Assembly (NCBI RefSeq): GCF_000373625.1
Contig: NZ_KB891998.1
Coordinates: 268,637-332,636, forward strand
Direction: 5' to 3'
DNA from: Streptomyces sp. LaPpAH-108
GTDB taxonomy: Bacteria; Actinomycetota; Actinomycetes; Streptomycetales; Streptomycetaceae
Length of the DNA: 64,000 bases
Made by a program: the position numbers and the translations under genes. The first letter of the stretch is position 1; each line of letters begins with the position of its first letter. The notes beneath the pieces were generated by a model that saw nothing but the letters and a program-made list of their open reading frames with translations, had not been told where the DNA came from and made no database searches. Shown one piece after another: positions 1 to 7,732 of the stretch.

Positions 1-981
1 CTCCTCCTCGTCGTTGAGCCGGAGCCCCGCGTACAGGCACTGCTGGACGGCGGCCTCGCAGGCCGCGCGGCTGAAGATGAAGGTGATCGCGGGCAGCAGA
101 CCCTCGGCGTCCAGGCGCTCGATGACCTCGGGACGGCTCGGCGTCCACACCCGCGAGCGCTGCCTGCGCTCGCGCTCCCGGTCGGCCTCGCGCATGGCAC
201 GGCCGCGCCTGCGGTCCTGGTACGAGGGCCGGGTGGCCTCCATGCGGGCGAGCCGGGCGAGGTCGGGGTTGACGGCCTTCTTGTGGCCCTCGCCCTCCTC
301 GAACAGGTCGTACATCCGCCGCCCGGCCAGCACGTGCTGGAACAGCGGCACGGGCCGGTGCTCGGAGACGATCACCTCGGTGTCGCCGCGCACGGTGTCC
401 AGCCAGTCGCCGAACTCCTCGGCGTTGGACACGGTGGCCGACAGCGAGACCAGCGTCACCGACTCGGGCAGATGGATGATCACCTCTTCCCAGACGGCGC
501 CCCGGAAGCGGTCGGAGAGGTAGTGCACCTCGTCCATGACCACATAGCCGAGGCCGAGGAGGGTCTGGGAACCGGCGTACAGCATGTTCCGCAGCACCTC
601 GGTCGTCATGACGACGATCGGGGCGTCGGAGTTGACGCTGTTGTCACCGGTGAGGAGGCCGACCTTGTCCGCGCCGTAGCGGCGGCACAGGTCGGCGTAC
701 TTCTGGTTCGACAGCGCCTTGATGGGGGTCGTGTAGAAGCACTTCTTGCCCTGCTCCAGGGCGAGGTGGACGGCGAACTCGCCCACGATCGTCTTGCCGG
801 AGCCGGTGGGGGCGGCCACCAGCACGCCCTTGCCGCCCTCCAGCGCCTGACAGGCTTCCACCTGGAAGTCGTCGAGGCCGAAGTCGTACATCTCGCGGAA
901 GCCCGCGAGCGCGGTGGCCTGCTCGGCTGCCCGTACCCGGGACGCCGCGTACCGCTCGGCCGGTGAGAGGTCCTCTGTCAT
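1..981 (-). CDS. helY: Ski2-like DEAD/DEAH-box helicase (HelY type), C-terminus outside window
   Basis: ATP-dependent RNA/DNA helicase of the Ski2/Mtr4 superfamily; the physiological substrate in actinobacteria is not settled. The first 327 codons are present and the reading frame runs off the left edge. Visible motifs are the Q-motif region near residue 40, Walker A APTGSGKT (57-64), motif II DEVH (150-153) and motif III SAT (181-183). The start ATG (MTEDLSP) is at 981. In mycobacteria helY follows tatC directly; here a plus-strand gene separates them. Family assignment is firm; the gene name rests on the family and the neighbourhood. Confidence 0.9.
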   Translation of the reverse strand, partial: MTEDLSPAERYAASRVRAAEQATALAGFREMYDFGLDDFQVEACQALEGGKGVLVAAPTGSGKTIVGEFAVHLALEQGKKCFYTTPIKALSNQKYADLCRRYGADKVGLLTGDNSVNSDAPIVVMTTEVLRNMLYAGSQTLLGLGYVVMDEVHYLSDRFRGAVWEEVIIHLPESVTLVSLSATVSNAEEFGDWLDTVRGDTEVIVSEHRPVPLFQHVLAGRRMYDLFEEGEGHKKAVNPDLARLARMEATRPSYQDRRRGRAMREADRERERRQRSRVWTPSRPEVIERLDAEGLLPAITFIFSRAACEAAVQQCLYAGLRLNDEEE

Positions 982-1039
982 CGTGCTTTCGAGCGTACCG
1001 GGCCACACCGACAACAGGACGATCATTACCGGTGCCGAT

Positions 1040-1051
1040 CTCCGATCGGAG
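1040..1051. promoter_or_regulatory. 12-bp perfect palindrome in the helY upstream region
   Basis: ctccgatcggag reads the same on both strands, about 60 bp upstream of the helY start. It could be an operator in the divergent space between helY and the plus-strand secreted-protein gene. A TTGACA at 1123-1128 with a poor -10 candidate at 1144-1149 may belong to the plus-strand gene. All of this is position and sequence only; no regulator is identified. Confidence 0.25.
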
Positions 1052-1220
1052 CAAGGCTTGAACACCTTCGACGGGCCAGATCCGACACGACCTCACCCCA
1101 TCGCCAACCAACGACCACATGGTTGACACTTAACGGAAAGCTGTAAGACGATCACGAGGAGCGATTTTACGTTCAGTTCCACTAGCCGTGGGTGACCACG
1201 CGAACACGAAAAGAGTAAAA

Positions 1221-1718
1221 GTGAAGCGCATCACGCGCCTGGCAAGCTCCGCCGCCGCCGTGGTTATCGCTGCTGCGGGGGCGGTCGCTCTGACTCCCAC
1301 ATCGGCCCTGGCAGCTGCGGCCACCTCCTGCAGCAGCCAGCAGCACAAGGAGTTCGACACCATTGGCGTCAACCTCGACCTTTACGTGACGCTGTGCGTG
1401 CACCGCAGCTCTGACAATTACTACAACGCTTATGCCGACATCTCCTGGCAGGACGGCGGCGGCGGCCTGAGCACAGGCATGGAGGACTTGGTCCTGAACC
1501 TGCGCTTGGAGAGAAACGACGCCGACTACCAGAACGAGAACATCGACATCGCGGGCACGGTCAACTACAAGGAGTCGGGCAGCGCCCGGATCACTGGCCA
1601 CAGCTATTACAGCACCACCACCGGAGGCTGGACTGCGGACGGCCACGTCGCCTGGGACATCCAGAACGATGGAGCGGGGGGCGGCACCTGGTCGCTGACG
1701 GGCTCGCCCAAGATCTGA
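1221..1718 (+). CDS. Secreted protein of unknown function
   Basis: I do not recognise a family. The product begins with a clear Sec signal peptide: basic MKRITR, a hydrophobic Ala/Val core and an Ala-rich cleavage region near residues 30-35. The mature part is about 130 residues, rich in Asp, Asn, Gly and aromatics, with two Cys near its start and a pattern suggesting a beta-rich extracellular domain. The start is placed at GTG 1221 because GAAAAGAG lies 5 nt upstream and the signal peptide then begins correctly; an in-frame GTG at 1188 has no ribosome site. The gene is a single plus-strand unit between the minus-strand tatC and helY and is less GC-biased than its neighbours, so it is probably a local insertion. 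Confidence 0.75.
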   Translation: MKRITRLASSAAAVVIAAAGAVALTPTSALAAAATSCSSQQHKEFDTIGVNLDLYVTLCVHRSSDNYYNAYADISWQDGGGGLSTGMEDLVLNLRLERNDADYQNENIDIAGTVNYKESGSARITGHSYYSTTTGGWTADGHVAWDIQNDGAGGGTWSLTGSPKI

Positions 1719-1726
1719 TGTCCCAT

Positions 1727-1767
1727 GCAGAAGTGGGTGCGACCTATGAGGTCGCACCCACTTCTGC
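1727..1767. terminator. Strong bidirectional hairpin between secreted-protein gene and tatC
   Basis: An 18-bp perfect stem (1727-1744 with 1750-1767) closes on a 5-nt loop. It lies directly after the plus-strand stop codon (1718) and 34 nt from the tatC stop, so it can end both convergent transcripts. Confidence 0.85.
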
Positions 1768-1800
1768 ACTCTCAGTCGGAATGGCCAAGCTGACGCGACG

Positions 1801-2754
1801 CTACGTGACGTCCTCGTAGCTGGCACCGTCGTGTGGGGTGGAATCCCTCGACTCCGGCGAACGACGCGGGGCAGACACAACCTCGGCCCCGCCGATGTCC
1901 TCGGGAGTGAGGTCGAGGTCGGATGCTTCGTCGTCGGCAAGACCCTCGGCCTCGCGGCGGGCCCGACGCCGGTCATTGAGCAAGGCCACACCCGTGGCGA
2001 CGAAGTACAGCAAGCAGATCGGCCCTGCCAGCGCCAGCATGGAGACAGGGTCGGTACTGGGCGTGGCGATCGCGGCGAAGAGGGTGATGCCCAGCACCAT
2101 CGCTCGCCACCAGCCTGCCATCCGGCGTCCTGAGAGAAGACCGCCGAAGTTCAGCATGACCAGCAGGAGGGGAAGCTCGAAGGACAGCCCGAAGACAACG
2201 ATCATCCGCATGATGAGCTGCAAGAGATCATCAAGAGGCAACTGGTTGTCGCTGCCGATGATCGAGAACTCCAGCATGACCGACGCCATCTTGGGCAGCG
2301 TCCAGTAAGCAAAATAAGCGCCAGTGGCGAAGAGAGGGAAGCCTGCCGCGACGAAGCCGAGCGCGTACCTCTTCTCGTTCTTGTGCAAGCCGGGCGCAAT
2401 GAAAGCCCAGAGCTGATAGAGCCACACGGGCGCCGCCAGCACTATGCCGGCCGACATCGACACGGTCAGTGCAAGCGTGAACGGACTGAGCAGGCCGTTC
2501 TGAACGATGCGCGCACACTGCTTGCTGTCAGGATTCCGCGCGAGCTCGGTGAAGCTGTACTTGCACCCGACGGCGTCAAGAATCGGGTTCGTGAAGAACT
2601 CCATGATGTCTCTGTAGAAGTAAGCCGAGACGATCATCCCGATGATGATCGCCAGCAGGCTCTTCACAAGCCGGTTGCGGAGTTCACGAAGATGATCCAC
2701 AAGAGGCATCCGCCCCTCGGGGTCTCTCTCCTTCTTGCGGGCAGACTGAAGCAA
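1801..2754 (-). CDS. tatC: Twin-arginine translocase subunit TatC
   Basis: Membrane core of the Tat pathway, which recognises twin-arginine signal peptides and with TatA exports folded proteins. The 317 residues show the typical MPLVDHLRELRNRL N-terminus, about six hydrophobic segments and a charged cytoplasmic tail of about 60 residues. The start is TTG at 2754 (reads MLQSARKKERDPEG) with GAGG 7 nt upstream; the first internal ATG (2709) would remove the conserved leader. It lies 45 nt after tatA and is probably co-transcribed with it. No tatB is present in the window. The window contains at least one apparent Tat client, the molybdoprotein at 61.0-61.8 kb. Confidence 0.95.
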   Translation of the reverse strand: MLQSARKKERDPEGRMPLVDHLRELRNRLVKSLLAIIIGMIVSAYFYRDIMEFFTNPILDAVGCKYSFTELARNPDSKQCARIVQNGLLSPFTLALTVSMSAGIVLAAPVWLYQLWAFIAPGLHKNEKRYALGFVAAGFPLFATGAYFAYWTLPKMASVMLEFSIIGSDNQLPLDDLLQLIMRMIVVFGLSFELPLLLVMLNFGGLLSGRRMAGWWRAMVLGITLFAAIATPSTDPVSMLALAGPICLLYFVATGVALLNDRRRARREAEGLADDEASDLDLTPEDIGGAEVVSAPRRSPESRDSTPHDGASYEDVT

Positions 2755-2799
2755 CCCACGTCCTCATCTCGTGCGGCAGGCCGGAGGTCCGGCCGCGGG

Positions 2800-3081
2800 T
2801 CAGCGCTGGGTGGTGTCCGTCGGCTCGTTGACCGGGCGCGAGCTGTTCACGTCGCCGGGGGCGGCCTGGATGGTGCGCTGCGCAGGGGGCTGCTCGCCGT
2901 TGGGCGGACCGGCCGGAGCGGAGCTGTTGCCGTCTTCCTTCATCGCCTTGGCCTCGCTCTTGAGGATGCGCGCGGACTTGCCCAGCGAACGGGCCATGTC
3001 CGGAAGCTTCTTCGCACCGAACAACAGGACGATGACGACGAGGATGAGAATGATCTCGGGGGCGCCGAGCCTTCCGAACAT
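2800..3081 (-). CDS. tatA: Sec-independent translocase protein TatA
   Basis: Pore-forming Tat subunit of 93 residues: one N-terminal transmembrane helix (residues 8-22), the FGAKKLPDMARSLGKS hinge and amphipathic helix, then a Pro/Gln-rich cytoplasmic tail. The start ATG is at 3081. It precedes tatC in the run that begins with pafB. Confidence 0.95.
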   Translation of the reverse strand: MFGRLGAPEIILILVVIVLLFGAKKLPDMARSLGKSARILKSEAKAMKEDGNSSAPAGPPNGEQPPAQRTIQAAPGDVNSSRPVNEPTDTTQR

Positions 3082-3340
3082 AAGTCTTTACCTTCTCACC
3101 GAGGCGGCTGGGTGGGGGCTGTCCGACCAGTCGGGCAGGCGTCCGAGCGATCGTGGTCGCAGCGATCGTAACGCTCGGGGGTAAACGCCGAGCAATCCCC
3201 GTACGTCGTCCCGCTCCACGGCGCGGGCCTCGTTCTCCACACCGCGACCAGCAGCGTACCTGCCTGCCTCGCTCGTATGACAGGGCGGCGGCCCCCTCGC
3301 GTCGCCGTCCAAGGCCGCCGTGAGGCAAGCATGGCGGACG

Positions 3341-3535
3341 TCACAGCGTGTCGGCGGCCCGTGCCGCGCTCACCGCGGCCCGCTCCAGGTCCTCCGCCGC
3401 CCGGCCGATGCGGTCGGCCGACCGTGCGACCTGCTCCCCGAGGCCGCGCGCCGCCAGGAACACCCGGACGGCGAGCACCCCCAGGACGAGAAGACCCAGG
3501 AAACCCATGGCTACCGCGAACATCGGCCAGAACAT
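3341..3535 (-). CDS. Small single-helix membrane protein
   Basis: A 64-residue protein: N-terminal transmembrane helix (residues 4-28), then an Ala/Arg-rich amphipathic or coiled-coil helix. Function unknown. It lies 42 nt after the zinc-ribbon gene and upstream of tatA, all on the minus strand, so it is probably part of the pafBC-tatAC transcript. The helix-plus-coil layout resembles TatA/TatB in outline, but the TatA hinge is absent. Confidence 0.6.
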   Translation of the reverse strand: MFWPMFAVAMGFLGLLVLGVLAVRVFLAARGLGEQVARSADRIGRAAEDLERAAVSAARAADTL

Positions 3536-3577
3536 GCCGAAGAGCCTAGACGGTCCCCGAGGCCCGGCAGGTCATGG

Positions 3578-3904
3578 TCACGCGGTGGAGTGCAGCCGCA
3601 GGGTGCGCACCCCGCCGCCGGTCAGCAGCTCCACGATCCGCTCCCCGGCCGGTTTGCGGACCGCCGCCCCGCAGCCGGGGCAGGTGAAGGCGTAGAAGGT
3701 GGTGCGGCTGGAGGCTCCGATGGCCAGGCGCAGCGCGCTCGCGGCGAGTTCGAAGCGGCCCCGGCAGTCCGGGCAGCCCGCCTTGAACACCACCGGCACC
3801 ACGCGCCGCATCCCGGCGAAGGCGGCACCGACCGTCATCCCCCGGACCCCCGTCCCCCGGCCACCGCCCGCTGTCCGGGCGTCGGACACCGAAACCTCGC
3901 TCAC
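3578..3904 (-). CDS. Zinc-ribbon protein, FmdB-like size, in the pafBC operon
   Basis: A 108-residue protein with two CxxC pairs (C44/C47 and C75/C78) that would form one zinc ribbon. Function unknown. Its GTG start at 3904 overlaps the pafC stop codon in a GTGA arrangement, which fixes the start and implies translational coupling. The coupling suggests a role linked to PafBC or to the proteasome/DNA-damage response, but only by position. Confidence 0.7.
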   Translation of the reverse strand: MSEVSVSDARTAGGGRGTGVRGMTVGAAFAGMRRVVPVVFKAGCPDCRGRFELAASALRLAIGASSRTTFYAFTCPGCGAAVRKPAGERIVELLTGGGVRTLRLHSTA

Positions 3905-4989
3905 AGCCCGCGCTCCCCCCGCTCGTACGTCCCGTCCGCGCCGCCGGACACCCCCTCGGCCGCGCCGTCGGCGCTGTCGTGGGCGTCGTAGGTCTCGTAT
4001 GCCGCCAGCGCCTCGCGGGCCGCCCGGCGGGCGCTGTCGGCCAGTTCGGGCGGCGAGACGATCCGGCCGTCGCGGCCGAGCCGCAGGGCGAGCCGCCTGA
4101 GCGAGGCCGGATCGGGGGTGCGCAGAGTGATACGCAGCCCGCCGTCGGGAAGCTCATCGGCGCTGTCGTGCGGGTAGTACTCGGCGACCCAGCGTCCGCC
4201 CGGGCCGACCTCGACCACGACCTCGGGGTCCTCGGCGGCGGGCTGCACCAGGGCCTCGGAGAGGTCGCGGGGTGCTATCTCGGGCGGCGCGGACGGCTCG
4301 TCCAGGATGCGGATCTCGGCCACCCGGTCGAGCCGGAAGGTGCGACGCGCCTCCGAGCGGCGGCACCAGGCTTCGACATAGGTGTGTCCGACGCTGACCA
4401 GCCGGATGGGGTCGATCTCCCGCTCGGTCAGTTCGTCGCGGGCCGGGGAGTAGTAGCGGATCCACAGCCGACGCCGCTCGGAGATGGCCCGGTCGACGTC
4501 GGCGAAGACGCCGCCCTCGGACTCGAAGGTCACCGACAGGCGCGAGCTGGCCCCGGCCGCCTCGCCCGCCGAGGTCTCCACCTTGGCGGTGGCGCGCAGC
4601 AGGGCCTGGCGGTCGCTCTCGCGCAGGCCGGGCAGGGTGGCCACCGCGCGGGCGGCCACCAGGAGCGCGGTCGCCTCGTCGGCGGCCAGCCGCAGCGGTT
4701 CGGCGGCGTCGGCGCCCAGGGCGGCGGGGTTGTGCCACCAGATGCGCTCGCCGTCGGTGTCGATGTCCAGGAGGTCGCCGCCCCGGAAGCTGGTGCCGCA
4801 CATGGGCAGCACGTCGAGGTCGGAGACCAGTTCGTCCTCGGTGATACCGAAGGCGCGCGCCACGTCCGCGATCCGGGCGCCGGGGCGCTCGCGCAGATAG
4901 GTCACCAGGGACAGCATCCGCCGTGTCTGGTCGATGGCGTTGGCGGGCCTGACTGCTTTTCCTGCCATGGTTGTGCTCCGCTCCCCCAT
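3901..4989 (-). CDS. pafC: WYL-domain transcriptional regulator PafC
   Basis: Partner of PafB; in mycobacteria the PafBC heterodimer activates the LexA/RecA-independent DNA-damage response. Up to 362 residues: N-terminal winged helix (about residues 20-75), a WYL domain with the WIRYYSP signature near residue 175, and a C-terminal WCX region. The pafB stop and this start share one base (TGATG at 4989), so translation is coupled; MAGKAVRP at 4968 is an alternative start. The downstream zinc-ribbon gene overlaps its stop. Confidence 0.9.
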   Translation of the reverse strand: MGERSTTMAGKAVRPANAIDQTRRMLSLVTYLRERPGARIADVARAFGITEDELVSDLDVLPMCGTSFRGGDLLDIDTDGERIWWHNPAALGADAAEPLRLAADEATALLVAARAVATLPGLRESDRQALLRATAKVETSAGEAAGASSRLSVTFESEGGVFADVDRAISERRRLWIRYYSPARDELTEREIDPIRLVSVGHTYVEAWCRRSEARRTFRLDRVAEIRILDEPSAPPEIAPRDLSEALVQPAAEDPEVVVEVGPGGRWVAEYYPHDSADELPDGGLRITLRTPDPASLRRLALRLGRDGRIVSPPELADSARRAAREALAAYETYDAHDSADGAAEGVSGGADGTYERGERGL

Positions 4990-5942
4990 CAGCCCTTGGC
5001 CACGGCACGCAGCCGGTCCACCACGTCCGCGCGCAGCTCGGCCGGTTCAAGCACCACCACGTCGGGCCCGAACTCCACCAGCCAGGCGTCGAGGCCGTGC
5101 CCGTACGGAATCTCCAGCTCGTCCCAGCCGTCGCCGAGGTCGCGGACCTTGACGGCCTTCGCGCGCAGCGGGTACCCGGCACCCGAGCGCAGCCGGATCA
5201 GCGCGGAGCGGTCGGCGCTCTCGCCCGCCCACCCGGCCACGGTCTCGCGCACGGTGACGACGTCGGGCACCGGCGCGGTGAGGCCGGTGCCGCGCGCGCG
5301 GACCTTGCCGGTGATCCGGGAGAGCCGGAAGACGCGCTCGGCGCCCCGGTCGCGGTCGTAGCCCGCGAGGTACCAGTGGCCGCGCCAGCACTCCAGGGCC
5401 CACGGCTCGACGTGCCGGGGCTCGGGGTGGGCGGCGGAGGCCTTGCGGTAGTCGAAGAGCACCGGGCGGCGGTCGCGGCAGGCCAGCATCAGCGGCTCGA
5501 AGGCGGCCTCGTGCACCGGGATGCGCGGCTCCAGGGCGCTGTGCGCGCCGTAGGGGTCCACATCCTCGGGGAGTCCGGCCGCGCGCAGCTTCTGCAGCGC
5601 GCCGCTGGCGGCACCGGCGAGCCGGGCCTGCTGCCAGACCTTGGCGGCCAGACCGAGGGCGGCGGCCTCCTCGGCGTCCAGGGTGATGGGCGGCAGCCGG
5701 TTGCTGTCACCGCGGGCGTGATAGCCGACCTCGCCCTCGATGTTCTCGACGGTCTCGATGACGAGCCCCAGCTCGCGCAGATCGTCCTTGTCCCGCTCGA
5801 ACATGCGGTTGAACGCGTCGTCCGAGCCCGCTTCCAGGTACGCCTCGATGGACTCGCGCAGCTCGCGCTTGCTGAGCGGTCGCCGTGTGCCGAGCAGACA
5901 CAGCGCTAGGTTCATCAGCCGCTCGGCCTTGGCAATGGCCAT
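4989..5942 (-). CDS. pafB: WYL-domain transcriptional regulator PafB
   Basis: First gene of the pafB-pafC run; 317 residues. It has an N-terminal HTH (RLMNLALCLLGTRRPLSKRELR), a central helical part with a long insert and a WYL domain (VLFDYRKAS near residue 175). The WYL domain of this family is thought to sense a ligand, possibly nucleic acid, during DNA damage. Despite the name (proteasome accessory factor) it is not needed for proteolysis itself. Confidence 0.9.
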   Translation of the reverse strand: MAIAKAERLMNLALCLLGTRRPLSKRELRESIEAYLEAGSDDAFNRMFERDKDDLRELGLVIETVENIEGEVGYHARGDSNRLPPITLDAEEAAALGLAAKVWQQARLAGAASGALQKLRAAGLPEDVDPYGAHSALEPRIPVHEAAFEPLMLACRDRRPVLFDYRKASAAHPEPRHVEPWALECWRGHWYLAGYDRDRGAERVFRLSRITGKVRARGTGLTAPVPDVVTVRETVAGWAGESADRSALIRLRSGAGYPLRAKAVKVRDLGDGWDELEIPYGHGLDAWLVEFGPDVVVLEPAELRADVVDRLRAVAKG

Positions 5943-6052
5943 CGACGCCCTTCGCCTCCTCTGGTGCTTCCGATCGTCGACCGTACCGCTCCGCGGTGGC
6001 GCGGCAAAAGCCAGAACAAAGAAGAAGGGCCATTACGGACAGCACAGGTCAT

Positions 6053-6088
6053 AAAAGAAGGGCCCATACGCCAGGTACGGGCCCTTCT
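6053..6088 (-). terminator. Rho-independent terminator after the small FKBP gene
   Basis: Arms agaagggccc (from 6056) and gggcccttct (to 6088) form the stem. On the minus strand the stem is followed by a T-run (AAAA on the plus strand at 6053-6056). It lies between the FKBP stop (6115) and pafB. Confidence 0.8.
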
Positions 6089-6114
6089 CCGATCAGATCC
6101 GGTCGGTCACCGGG

Positions 6115-6495
6115 TCAGCGCTTGCCCACGCCCACCAGATCGCAGACGAAGATCAGCGTCTCGCCCGGGGCGATCCGGCCACCGGCGCCACGGTCGCCGT
6201 AGGCGAGGTCCGCCGGGATGATCAGCTGACGGCGCCCGCCGACCTTCATGCCCTGCACGCCCTTGTCCCAGCCCTGGATGACCTGGCCGACACCGAGCTG
6301 GAACTCCAGCGGCGTACCGCGGTTCCAGGAGGCGTCGAACTCCTCGCCGGTCGAGAAGGCGACACCCACGTAGTGGACCTTGACGAAGTCCTTCGCCTCG
6401 GCCACCTCGCCGTCGCCCTCCCAGATCTCCTTGATCTCGAGGTCCGCCGGCGGCTCGCCGCCCGGGAAGTCGATCTCCGGCTTGTCGATGTTCAC
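6115..6495 (-). CDS. FKBP-type peptidyl-prolyl isomerase, cytoplasmic
   Basis: 126 residues, a single FKBP domain and no signal peptide. Family residues are present: VKVHYVG, FDASWNRG, the VIQGWDKGV core and AYGDRGAGGRI. It catalyses cis-trans isomerisation of prolyl bonds and probably assists folding in the cytosol. It lies downstream of the lipoprotein FKBP gene and ends at a strong terminator. Confidence 0.92.
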   Translation of the reverse strand: MNIDKPEIDFPGGEPPADLEIKEIWEGDGEVAEAKDFVKVHYVGVAFSTGEEFDASWNRGTPLEFQLGVGQVIQGWDKGVQGMKVGGRRQLIIPADLAYGDRGAGGRIAPGETLIFVCDLVGVGKR

Positions 6496-6586
6496 GTCAA
6501 AAGCTCCTGCTTGTGTACGACACGTAACACGGACAGTCTTTCATTGCTCACGGCTTCACCCCCGCGCGCGGGGCCACCGGCACGCC

Positions 6587-7588
6587 CTACATCGCGGCGA
6601 GGATGTCCACCGTGAACACCAGCGTGGAACCCTTCTTGATGTCGCCGCCACCGGGCGGGTTGTCGCCGTAGGCCAGGTTCGGCGGCACCACGACGAGCAC
6701 CCGGCTGCCGACCTTCTTGCCCGTGATCCCCTGCGCCAGACCCTTGACGACCTGCTCCATCTGCTCCACCGAGAACTGGCTCAGCCGCCCCGTGCCGTAC
6801 GTCTGCTGGAACACCTTGCCGCTGTCCCACACCAGCCCCTGGAACTGGCACAGCACCGTCTGGTCCTTCTTGACCGGCTGCCCGTCCCCCTCCAGCACGT
6901 AGTTCGACACCAGCTCCTTGGGCGGCGCCGACTTCGGGACGGTCACCTTCGGCGCGGCACCGTCGGTGTTGGTGGCGACCTTCGGCAGCGCCGCGTCGTC
7001 CTGCGGGACCGCCTTGCCCTTCGACGAACTCTTGGAGTTGAAGGAGTCGATCACGTCGATCACGAACACCAGCGTGTCGGTGCCCTTGATGCCCGCCTGC
7101 GCGTTCCCCGACTCGCCGTACCCCCAGGTCGGCGGCACCGCGATCTCCACCCGGCTGCCGGTCTTCTTGCCCGTCAGCGCGTACCGCCAGCCGTCGATGA
7201 TGCTGCCCTGCGCCAGCTGGATCACCAGCGGCTGCCGGTCGTAGGAGTTGTCGAAGACCTTGCCCGAGCTCCAGATCTGGCCCAGATAGTTCGCCTGGAT
7301 GAAGTCGTTCTCCGCGACCGTACGACCGTTGCCCGCGATGACCGTGCGCACCGCCAGGTTCTTCGACGGATCGCCCTCGCCCTTGGCCACCGTCGGCTTC
7401 TGGCCGAACTCCTTGCCCCCCGTGATCGCCGGCAGCGGACCGTCCACGATCTTCGGCGGCGGCGCGGACGACGCCGACGGAGACGGTGACGCGCTCGCCT
7501 TGCTGGACTTCGAATCCCCGTCGCCGCACCCGGCGAGCGTGACCAGTCCTGCGGGAACGGCGGCAAGGAGCACTGAACGTCGGCGCAC
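6587..7588 (-). CDS. Lipoprotein with two FKBP-type isomerase domains
   Basis: 333 residues. A lipoprotein signal with lipobox LAGC (Cys at 21) anchors it outside the membrane. A Ser/Pro linker follows, then two FKBP domains (about 75-185 and 225-333). Domain 1 keeps IIDGWRYAL and WGYGESG; domain 2 keeps VVKGLAQGI and AYGDNPPGGG. Probably folds proteins at the outer face of the membrane. It may be co-transcribed with the downstream small FKBP, since the 91-nt gap holds no hairpin. Confidence 0.92.
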   Translation of the reverse strand: MRRRSVLLAAVPAGLVTLAGCGDGDSKSSKASASPSPSASSAPPPKIVDGPLPAITGGKEFGQKPTVAKGEGDPSKNLAVRTVIAGNGRTVAENDFIQANYLGQIWSSGKVFDNSYDRQPLVIQLAQGSIIDGWRYALTGKKTGSRVEIAVPPTWGYGESGNAQAGIKGTDTLVFVIDVIDSFNSKSSSKGKAVPQDDAALPKVATNTDGAAPKVTVPKSAPPKELVSNYVLEGDGQPVKKDQTVLCQFQGLVWDSGKVFQQTYGTGRLSQFSVEQMEQVVKGLAQGITGKKVGSRVLVVVPPNLAYGDNPPGGGDIKKGSTLVFTVDILAAM

Positions 7589-7651
7589 GGAGATGCCTCG
7601 TAATCGGTCGATCTTGCGGATTGGCGTGCGCGCAACTCTACGACGCGAGAA

Positions 7652-7680
7652 GGGCGCCGTACGGGAAACGTACGGCGCCC
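7652..7680 (-). terminator. Hairpin after pafA
   Basis: An 11-bp perfect stem (gggcgccgtac / gtacggcgccc) with a 7-nt loop, 53 nt downstream of the pafA stop codon and upstream of the FKBP lipoprotein start. It probably ends the pafA transcript. Confidence 0.75.
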
Positions 7681-7732
7681 GTGTGGCGATCCGTCAGACA
7701 CCCACGGAAAACCACCCTTCACGCGGACAGGA

